DNA of 64,000 nucleotides from Lingula anatina (taxonomy: Eukaryota; Brachiopoda; Lingulata; Lingulida; Lingulidae), in contig NW_019773836.1 in the NCBI RefSeq assembly GCF_001039355.2, positions 420,539-484,538 of the forward strand, in the 5' to 3' direction. The translations under genes and the position numbers were made by a program. The notes beneath the pieces are model-generated. The model was not told the DNA's origin. It worked only from the letters and a program-made list of their open reading frames with translations, and ran no database searches. Numbering within the stretch: the first letter of the stretch is position 1; each line of letters opens with the position of its first letter. Positions 23,600 to 34,600 of the stretch are shown in pieces.

Positions 23600-24219
23600 G
23601 CGGCCATTTTGGCTTATCCATACCAGAAACGTGTTAGTACGCGGTCAATTATCCTACTGTGTTTTTCTGACATGAAATAGGTTCACAAGAGCCACAAATA
23701 AAGTATATCTGTCGACTTTTGGTTGTTTTTCTATTTTCCCTCAAAAATTGACGGCCATATTGAAAATGCGCAAAGTCTTGGAAGTAGACACCAATCTAAC
23801 TTAACCTTTCTAGCCCTAAAGGATGGATTTCTGTAATGGATGTTTACAGGAAAGATCATTGCAGGGTTCGACTATTTAGTATATGGGAGTCAGTAGATAT
23901 TCGCATGTATTGTGCAATATCACTCAGTGACATCATCATGACGTCATTATAACTGTTATAGATGTGCACAGTAAGTGTTTGCTTCTCAAATTGATTCATA
24001 TTATCATAATTAACGCCGGTAGTGCTCGTTTAAGGGAATTTTGGATGTACGTAAAAATGCTGAATCAGCATATTTTAAGAAAGCCACTCATCCGGGTACT
24101 TGTGAATTTTGGAATTGCCCCCCTATCCAAAATTGACATACACCCAATGGTCAATCATCGTGGAAAGTTTCATGCTTTTATCAACTTTTGCACAAATTTT
24201 TGGCTTAGCCGCCTAACTA
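23600..24219 (-). mobile_element. Dispersed ~620 bp element, copy C (inverted)
   Basis: The reverse complement matches copy B from its start (tagttaggcggctaagcc at 24219) through 'gaccattgggtgtatgtcaa' to the ggcggccattttggc end near 23600. It shows many substitutions. It sets the element length at about 620 bp and shows both orientations occur. Confidence 0.7.
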
Positions 24220-24239
24220 ATTTCAGCGTGAACATATAA

Positions 24240-25489
24240 AACATGTAAATTCCATTTTACCAACGAAACATTGGTTATTGCAATTATTCTGAGATCTGCA
24301 GGTGCTTGCCATCGGACCACGTGTAGGTAGACCGGGGCTAAACGCCCAGTCGGGGTCAAACGCCCACCCGCTTTTTTCAGGTATTACGGATAAATACGCG
24401 TCTCGTGATGTTTTGTCCACTTCCGATTTCCAGCAGACTAATCCTCCATGATGGAGATGACCACAAACTAAAAAGTAAGCATTTTATGATAATTTTTTCA
24501 TTTTTGCAGTTATCTAGCCTTTTCCTTAACATCAGCGACACCACCTACCAAAAGCACGAATTTAAAAAAAACTTTGTTGGTGACAGATAGGATGATATCA
24601 GACCTCCATGCAAGTCTCGATGAAGTCAGATTGTATAACACCTTTCCCGCCAAATTTTGAAAAAATATACAAAATCTCACTTTGGGCAAAACGCCCATGC
24701 TGATATTATAGTGCCTATAGTGTCCAGTTCCTTTGATAAAATTTATAAAGGTTATTTAAATGACTGGCCAGTCATTATAACAGCGATCATTGCCTATAAG
24801 TTCCAATGGAAATATCAACACCAGAAAAATATTTAAGGGGTTAATTAAATAATTTTTAAAGTGTATGTAAGGTTTTATAAGAAACTGTGGATGGCAAAAA
24901 CAGGCATTTTGGGGATTTTCACACCCACGGAGTCTACCTTTAATAATAAAAAAAAAAGGTGAGAGGAAGTCTGTAAGTGGTTATAACTTGCCGTGGAGCA
25001 ACAGTGTGTATATTCTTGCCGTCATTGTGTTTTTCTTTTTTTTTTTATTATCGGGTAATGAACCCCTAATTAGAATACTTGATTGTAAAAATGCTTTGTC
25101 TTAATTATTAACGATAAAATCTTAGAAATAACCGCTGGCATGGTTTGAAGTATGCATTGCATGATACCGTTGAATTAACATTGAAACAGTGTTTCTATAT
25201 TTATTACAATCATTGCATCATAGTTGAATAAAACCACTAGTAAATAAGAATAACGGAATATTAAAAGACATACGCAAACAAATGTAAAACAAAATAACTA
25301 AAATGCAAGGTTAAAATTTGGAATATAAGTTTATCAGTTAATTTTGTAACTTGTATATCGCACTTGTTAAATTGATCGTTTGGTTTTAATTTTAGGTCTT
25401 TAAATTTTTTCCTGTTCACTTAATGAATAATTGACACTTTGTTTTGGTTGTTAAAGATAATGCAATCTATGATCTGGTTCATTTGATAT
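24240..25489. other. Intergenic stretch, nothing recognised
   Basis: AT-rich sequence without exon-like frames. A motif 'aaacgccca' appears three times near 24337, 24359 and 24689, and there are short A and T runs. No function can be assigned. Confidence 0.5.
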
Positions 25490-25800
25490 CCTAATAAACA
25501 ATATTTTGCATGCATTAATTGGGCCGTCTTTCACTCAGTAGTTCAAGTTTACTATACATGTATGTTCACAAGCAGCGTCATATTCAAGATCAGGATAAAT
25601 TATGATCTTAAGAGCTCTTTCTTGATACTTTTCTTCTGGGGCAGACAATTCATTCGTTAACCCAAAGTGCCAGACAGGGGCAGCATATTCTAAAACTGGC
25701 ATTATGACCGTCTGGTATTAAGTTACAAGGTCATCAGTTGGAAGGCCTGCACGTTTCAGGTGCTGTAGAAAATTAATCCTTTTACTTGCTATATTTAGGT
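25490..25800 (-). pseudogene. LINE reverse-transcriptase C-terminal fragment (non-L1 type)
   Basis: The minus strand reads ASKRINFLQHLKRAGLPTDD, then a stop, then VIMPVLEYAAPVWHFGLTNE and QERALKIIIYPDLEYDAA. These match the 'LKRAG...DL...Y..VIRPVLEYA.PVWH..LT' and 'Q.RALRII' blocks found after the RT palm in Jockey/CR1-like non-LTR elements. At least two stop codons interrupt it, so it is dead. Confidence 0.75.
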
Positions 25801-26279
25801 GCTCATGTAAAAGAGATATTTGGGAAACCGATTTTGTCATTTTTACCCTCAAACCACAATTATTACGTCGACTGCACAATGACATTTATGTTAATGGAAA
25901 TGAATTGAATGACATAAATATTCATCTAACATCCAAAACATGTTTGTAATGGCAGTAATTTTACAGAATTTTGTCTAACCCTATCTGATATTTTAATAAA
26001 AGAAAGCCACTGTTTGAAAAAATCTAATATGCCGTTATCATTAATAACTGTAGAGGATCAGAGAGGCGATACCGCCTCCGGGTATTGTACCACCAGCTGG
26101 ATTAAGCACATTCTTATGTAAAAACAAAAAAAAACAAAAAAAAACAAAAAAAAAAAAAATGACACCACCTCTAGTTTTGTGCTTGACAAAATCTACAAAA
26201 TGCAGTCTAGAATTCTAAATATTTTTATTGAAAATTACAATTCATGGGGAAGAGTAAAAGTTTAAATCCAAATTTGTGA

Positions 26280-27310
26280 AGTGCGATTCATGGCGAAAAG
26301 AAGGTCACCATATATATATACCGGTATTTTCCTATTCAAGTTCGATAGTAGCTACATGTATGGGCACATCTCTGTCAGTTTTGGAGATATAAGAATAGGA
26401 AGTTGCAAAGTTCAGCTCAAAAGTAGGTCAAAGGTCAATTTGAAGGTCACAGTTAGATTGGCAGTATATGACTTCCTTTTTCAAGTTCAATAGTGACTAT
26501 GGGCCCATCTCTGCCAGTTTTGGAGATATAAGGGACAGAAACCTTGCAAAGCTCAGTTCATGATGAAAAGTAGGTCAAACGTCAATATCAAGGTCACAGT
26601 TAGATTACCAGTATATGACTTACTATTCAATTTCAATAGTAACTATGGGCGCATCTCTGCCAGTTTTGGAGATATAAGGGACCAAAAAGTTGCAAAGTCG
26701 AGTCAATGGTGAAAAGAAGGTCAAAGGTCAACTTTAAAGTTACAGATTGTCAGTATATGACTTCCTATTCAAATTCAATTGTAACTATATATGGCCATAT
26801 CTATGCCAGTTTTGAAGGTATAAGCATCGAAAAAGTTGCAAAATAAAACTCATGGTCAGGCCTACCCAACTACCAGACTCGGCACATAAGGATCCTGAGT
26901 TAACCTGTTTTTCGGACCACACTACCCTTTTTCAAGGTGTGTGTGTCAGATCGCATTTCGGAGTATCATACCCCAGAACAATTTTTGTAGGACGACCGCG
27001 GGCTCATCCTGTCGGTGTTCGGACTGATACTCCGAAATGCGATCTGACACACACCTTGAAAACAGGTAGTGTGGTCCGATATACCGGTTAATTCAGGATC
27101 CTTGTGTGCCGAGTCTGGTAGTTGGGTAGGCCTGATGGTGAAAAGTAGGTCACAAGTCCATTTCAACGTCACAGTTAGATTGCCAGCATATCACTTCCTA
27201 TTCAACTTCAATAGTAACTATGGGTGTATCTCTGCTAGTTTTGGAGATATGAGGGAAGGAAACCTCGCAAAGTGCAGTCCAATTTTAAGGTCACAGATTG
27301 TCAGTATCAA
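26280..27310 (+). repeat. ~140-155 bp tandem minisatellite, about six units
   Basis: The phrase 'agttttggagatataag' recurs at about 26377, 26516, 26662, 26817 and, after a MITE insertion, 27237. Each unit also has 'gaaaagtaggtcaaaggtca' and 'cagtatatgacttcctattc'. Corrected for the 278 bp MITE, the spacing stays near 140. The units are AGGTCA-rich. Confidence 0.8.
26857..27134. mobile_element. MITE inserted in the minisatellite
   Basis: Ends caggcctacccaactaccag and its reverse complement; arms of about 110 bp with few mismatches. It is flanked by atggt on both sides (26852-26856 and 27135-27139), a likely 5 bp target-site duplication, and removal restores the minisatellite text 'catggtgaaaagtaggtc'. 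Confidence 0.85.
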
Positions 27311-28631
27311 AATTTTATGCATATTACCGTATTGCACATTTTACTTTCACCACCACAATGTACTTTTTGATACAGCATAAAACCATGAAAGCATAAAAGC
27401 ATAAAAAAAAAACGGAGACCACTTCCAGTGTTGGGCGTGGCATGCTCTGTCAAATGCAAAAAACAAGAGGCCTCTAGCATTAACGGTTACTGAATGAGAG
27501 AGAGTTTTCTGTTTCGGCATCTAATGGCCGCTGCTCCCGTGAAAATGCACCGATTGACCCCAAACTCATGGAGATGAAAGATGACCGGAAGGGTAACACC
27601 TGCCAATAATATTATAGGTTAGGTCTGTGTAGTTTCTTAATATCAGTGCAAACAATTTTTTTCGTAAAAAATTCGCCTTTTTTGAAAATTTTGGTCCATT
27701 TCACTATGAAATAAAGGTCAAAGGTCAAATCCAAGGGCATATTTGAATATCTCCACATATGACTTTCGGTCAGCCGTCTATAGAAATTTTCCCCATGATT
27801 CCTTTGGTATGGCAGATAATTAGCATTTAATTTTACCAATTTGCCAGTGCATTGCAATGAGCCTAGACCCCAGCAACGACGAAGCCCAAATTTTACGTGG
27901 ATCGAGTTGAGATTATACGTGACCTAAATCCAAGAGATGGGTATGCAGGCCCTTGTAGTATAGGAGGAGAAGCGGTAACGGTGACATGGCTACGGAGCCG
28001 GTGGAGCCGGTAGAACGGACCGGGCGGGACTAAAACCATGTGTTCCACCAGCGCCTACGCTGGTTGTACAATAATCAAACACTAAATCATACACATGAAC
28101 GCCCAAACACACACTGCCATGCATTAAAGTGTCAAATTAACAAACGAAAAAAGAAGACTTAAAATCGTTTATTAATTTTTAGTCAAATTTTAGCCAAGAA
28201 ACCTAATGCACCCAAATGATACAATAATGTGCACAGTAAGTAACAGTAAAGAATTTGCAATTAAGAAAACATTTAAATAGAAATCAATTGAAAAAAGAAC
28301 ACTTCAAAAGAAAAAATAGAAATTAATCACTTAAATAGCACATTGGTTACATACAGGGATTACAATTAAATCGGTTATTTACTCGAATTATAAATTAAAC
28401 TTTACATGTAATTAAAACGAACAAAAAAGTCAATAAAATAGATACAAGCACAGAAATAAATGGAATGTAAAAAAAATATTAGTAATAAATAGTAGGCAGA
28501 AGATTGAAAACGTGCATCAAGTAGGCAAAACCACAATCGATTCAACCTCCATCAGTTTCAATATTTGTCAATTATTTCATTTACGGGTTTCTCTCTGCTT
28601 TTTGAGCACATAATCCTTCCAATTTGATTCT
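27311..28631. other. Intergenic stretch before the EGF gene end
   Basis: No exon-like frame seen. It contains an AGGTCA direct repeat at 27715-27727 and AT-rich sequence. The 3' untranslated region of the minus-strand EGF gene should lie in the part nearest 28631. Confidence 0.45.
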
Positions 28632-31600
28632 TTACAGGAGTCTAATGCAAACACCAAACGTAGTGTCGCCAGTGCTGCAAAGGTCATCGTTTAGCGCCTC
28701 GTTATTTTTGGTATTCGGACGACAGGCCAACTTAATGATCTCATTATCGGCGTAAGCAGGCCCTTCTTGGGATCCAGAGCAACCATGCCAGCACCCAAAT
28801 TTGTCGTAGGGGGGGACATCTTGAAGCAAATCAACGCAGGGAGTGTCGAGGTAGGCGGTGTCATCGCTGTCGATGTAGCACATAATCCAGCCGTCCTGCA
28901 CCGCCTCGCCGGTAGTGGCATCTACAGTTTCGTTAGAATAACTGAGTATACTGCCGCAACTAGCTGAAATAGATAAATATGATTTGCATTGTTAATGTTT
29001 CACGTTACTATGTGGGACTCTTTGATATCTGATTAAATAGCATTTGAACTGGTTGAAAATCATTATATTATTTAGAGGTATTTTCAAACTCATTTTTTAT
29101 GGATGATTCATATCAGAAATGATTATAATTACTTGGAATTTTCATCCTATAATAGTCATAAAACACACAAAAGAAATTGTTAACATGAGAAATATACGCC
29201 AACTATAATTAACATTTCTCCAAAAATAAGCAACAAACGGCATAATGACACTCCAGATGCTTGAAATCATTAGTTTTCAGAACGAACTATGTTTGTATGA
29301 AGGTTTTCTAGAATGACTTCCTTGTATTGATATAGTAACTGTCAAATTGCACACTATTTTTTTACTCGAGAGAGAACATAAGCTTTAGTTGAAGGGATTG
29401 GTTAATCTGAAATCAACTGCATGGGAATATGACAAAAGTACATGTTGAACATATAGTTCGTTTTGAGGAACAGCGCCTTCAGCATATATCATCTGTATAT
29501 ATGCGCTCTTTTTAGACCAGAGTCTGAAGAGGCAGGGACATGACATTCCCCTTTCTGAACGTTCAAAGACCTGGTACACTACGCCCCCTTCCCCCTTAAG
29601 AAAAACTAATTTTAAACTTGGGATGTACAAGAAGCAGGGCGAAAGCAATAAAACTAGAACCTTTGAGTAACAATCAAACAATGATCAGAATAACAAATTT
29701 AAACTTCAGTTCATACACAGCACTAAGATGCAGAAAACCAAAATCCCCGTTTTAAATGTAAATGCACATAATTGCAATATACGCGAACTTATTTATGAAT
29801 TGGAGAAGTTATACAGGTAGATGTAAACAATAAAAACATACCAATGTCGCAGAGGGTACCAGAGTATCCTGGATTGCAGCTGCAGTTATAGGAATTCACA
29901 CCGTCCACACAAACTCCGTTTTGGCATGGATTAGACTGACAATCATCTATATCTATAAAAGCAACCAGAGATAATTATTAAATATAGTAAATAATACACC
30001 CAACCAGTTTTAACCTGTATGCATAGGACATCTGAATAAAAGGAATAAGCAAGCTTATAAATGACGTTATAAAACTTACCACAAACAGTTTTACAATATA
30101 TGACTTCTTATACAAGCCCATTGCCTTCGTGATGCAATGCGTAATTATACTTTTGAGTCCGATAGTCGATATAATACGCTTAATAGGACAAACAAAATTC
30201 TTTTAGTCAGTATTGATTTATAAGAAAGAAGTTCTTGAGAAATACGTGATAAGATCTATCTACACATAGTCTTTCTTTGAAGAAATGTATGTATCTAAAT
30301 AAATTCATCCACTAAAACAGATGCCAAAGCCTTATAAAGCAGGTAACAATTGATGGTGTACTCCTTACAGAACACAAAATGATGCAGCATTAATGTGCAT
30401 TCAGAGATAATTGGTAACCAACCGTACATTTTTTCATGCACGTGAACAAGTTGATAAGATAAATATTATTTATCAAATCACCACAATGTACGCATTTCAA
30501 AAGTGTAAAGAGTAGAACATTAAATATTTATACTTGCACTATTTGAGAAACTATAATGATCCACTAAAATAATGTTTTGGGAAATTTATTAAAGTAATTA
30601 ATACTTACTAGTTTCACAATTAACACCAGTGTAGCCTGTATTACAATTGCAGGTATATGAGTTTACACCGTCCACACAGTTTCCATTCTGACATGGATTA
30701 GACGAACATTCATCAATATCTGTAATGGCAGTTAAAGTTATTGTGAGAAATAGCAAAAACATCGTTCAAACTAAGTAATATAAGAATTTAATAAAAGCAA
30801 AGCAATCAGTATGTGTCTTCAATAGAAATCAAAAACATTTCCACTGAATGAAAATTTACCAATCATTCACAAAAATAGTATAATAATAAACGCATATCCT
30901 TCCATCACACGTGCAACCATCCTCTTAAATAATGTTTTGGGTCATTAATATAAGTAGCCAATACATACTGGTTTCACAGTTAACACCAGTGTAGCCCGGA
31001 TTACAATTGCAGCTATAGGAGTTTACACCGTCCACACAATTTCCATTCTGACATGGATTAGACGCACAGTCATCAATATCTGTAATGGGAATTTAAAAAT
31101 AGGACATGAGAATTAACAAATAATACATTCATTCAAATCGCAATGGTAGGTAAATACATGACATAAAAAGTTAAGAAAAGCAGAACAATCATCATGTGTC
31201 TTTAAGGCCAATCAAAAACTTTTCCAATGAATGGAAAATAACGAATTATTCACATAAATTGTATATTTAATGTACATTGTTGCCCTTTTCGTGCAACCAC
31301 CCATTTAAATAATGTTTTGGGGCATAAATTTAAATAGCCAATGCATACCGGTTTCACAGTTAACACCAGTGTAGCCTGGATTACAATTGCAGGTATAGGA
31401 GTTTACACCGTCTACACAATTTCCATTCTGACATGGATTAGACGAACATTCATCAATATCTGCAATGGCAATTTAAAAATATTACATGAGAAATAACAAA
31501 TAATACACTCATTCAAATCACACATCATGTAACTACATGATATTAGAATTTAAGAAAAGCAAAACAATCACCAAGTCTTTAAGAGCAGTCAATTTTCATT

Positions 31601-34600
31601 GAATCGAAAATAAACCAATTATTCCCATAAATAGTATAGTAAACGTATATCCTTCCTCTGTACGTGCAACCATCCACTTAAATAATGTTTTGGGGCATTA
31701 ATATAAGTAGCCAATACATACCGGAGTCACAGTTAACACCAGTGTAGCCTGGATTACAATTGCAGCTATAGGAGTTTACACCGTCTACACAATTTCCATT
31801 CTGACATGGGTTAGATGAACATTCATCAATATCTGTAATGGCAATTTAAATTATTGTGAGAAATAGCAAAAACATCGTTCAAACTAAGTAATATAAGAAT
31901 TTAATAAAAGCAAAGCAATCAGTATGTGTCTTCAATAGAAATCAAAAACATTTCCACTGAATGAAAATTTACCAATCATTCACAAAAATAGTATAATAAT
32001 AAACAGATATCCTTCCACCATACGTGCAACCATCCTCTTAAATAATGGTTTGGGTCATTAATATAAGTAGCCAATACATACTGGTTTCACAGTTAACTCC
32101 AGTGTAGCCCGGATTGCAATTGCAGCTATAGGAGTTTACACCGTCCACACAATTTCCATTCTGACATGGATTAGACGAACATTCATCAATATCTGTAATG
32201 GCAATTTAAAAATATTACATGAGAAATAACAAAAGATACACTCATTCAAGTCACACATCTATGTAACTACATGACAATAGAATTTAAAAAAAGCAGAACA
32301 ATCATAATGTGTCCTTAAGGCCAATCAAAAACATTTCCAATGAATGGAAAATAACAAATTATTCACATAAATTGTATATTTAATGTACCTCGTTGCCCTT
32401 TTCGTGCAACCACCCACTTAAATAATGTTTTGGGGCATAACTTTAAATAGCCAATACATACCGGTTTCACAGTTAACACCAGTGTAGCCTGGATTACAAT
32501 TGCAGGTATAGGAGTTTACACCGTCTACACAATTTCCATTCTGACATGGACTAGACGAACATTCATCAATATCTGCAATGGCAATTTAAAAATATTACAT
32601 GAGAAATAACAAATAATACATTCATTCAAATCACATATGCATGTAACTACAGGATATTAGAATTTAAGAAAAGCAAAACAATCACAAAGTCTTTAAGAGC
32701 AATCAATTTTCATTGAATTCAAATTACCAATTATTCACATATATAGTATAGTAAATGTATATCCTTCCACTATCCGTGCAACCATCCACTTATATAATAT
32801 TTTAGGGCATTAATATAAGTGGCCAATACATACCGGAGTCACAGTTAACACCAGTGTAGCCTGGATTACAACTGCAGGTATAGGAGTTTACACCGTCTAC
32901 ACAATTTCCATTCTGACATGGGTTAGATGAACATTCATCAATATCTGTAATGGCAATTTAAATATATGACATGAGAAATAACAAATAATACACTCATTCA
33001 AATCACACATGCATGTATCTACATGATATTAAAATTTAAGAAAAGCAAAACAATCACCAAGTCCTTAAGAGCAATCAATTTTCATTGAATGAAAATTAAC
33101 CAATTATTCACATAAAAGTATAGTAAATGTATATCCTTCCACTATTCGTGCAACCATCCACTTAAATTATATTTTGGGGCATTAATATAAGTAGGCAATA
33201 CCTACTGGATTCACAGTTAACACCAGTATAGCCTGGATTACAATTGCAGGTATAGGAGTTTACACCGTCTACACAATTTCCATTCTGACATGGGTGAGAT
33301 GAACATTCATCAATATCTGTAATGGCAATTTAAATATATGACATGAGAAATAAATAATACACTCATTCAAATCACACCTGCATGTAACTACATGTCAATA
33401 GAATTTAAGAAAAGCAAAACAATTGTCATGTGTCTTTAAGGCCAATCAAAAACTTGTCCCAATGAATGGAAAATAACGAAATTATTCACATAAATTGTAT
33501 ATCAAATATACATCCTTCCATATTTCGTGCAACTACCCACTTAAATTATGTTTTTTGGCATGACTTTAAATAGCCAATACATACTGGTTTCACAGTTAAC
33601 ACCAGTGTAGCCTGGATTACAATTGCAGGTATAGGAGTTTACACCGTCTACACAATTTCCATTCTGACATGGGTGAGATGAACATTCATCAATATCTGTA
33701 ATGGCAATTTAAAAATATTACATGAAGAATAAAAAAAGACTCATTCAAATCATGCTTATACGTTACTAAGTATTATTGTGAGAAATAACAAATAAAAGAC
33801 TCGTTCAAATCATACTTATATATTATTAATTAATATTATATAAAAAACAAAGCAATCATCGTGTGTCTTCAATAAATATCAAAAATATTTATCCTGAATG
33901 AAAATTAACCAAATATTCACATAAATAGTAGAGTAAATGTATATCCTTTCACTATCCGTGCAACCATTTACTTAAATAATATTTTGGGGCATTAATAAGT
34001 AGCCAATACATACTGGATTCACAGTTAACACCAGTGTAGCCTGGATTACAGTTGCAGGTATAGGAGTTTACACCGTCTACACAATTTCCATTCTGACATG
34101 GGTGAGATGAACATTCATCAATATCTGTAATGGCAATTTAATATATGACATGAGAAATAACAAATAATACACTCATTCAAATCACACCTGCATCTAACTA
34201 CATGACAATAGAATTTAAGAAAAGCAAAACAATTGTCATGTGTCTTTAAGGCCAATCAAAAACATGTCCCAATGAGTGGAAAATAACGAAATTATTCACA
34301 TTAATTGTAAATTAAATATACATCCTTCCATATGTCGTGCAACTGCCCACTTAAGTAATGTTTTTGGCATAACTTTAAATAGCCAATACATACTGGTTTC
34401 ACAGTTAACACCAGTGTAGCCTGGATTACAATTGCAGGTATAGGAGTTTACACCGTCTGCACAATGTCCATTCTGACATGGGTTAGATGAACATTCATCA
34501 ATATCTGTAATGGCAATTTAAATATATGACATGAGAAATAACAAATAATACACTCATTCAAATCACACCTGCATGTAACTACATGACAATAGAATTTAAG

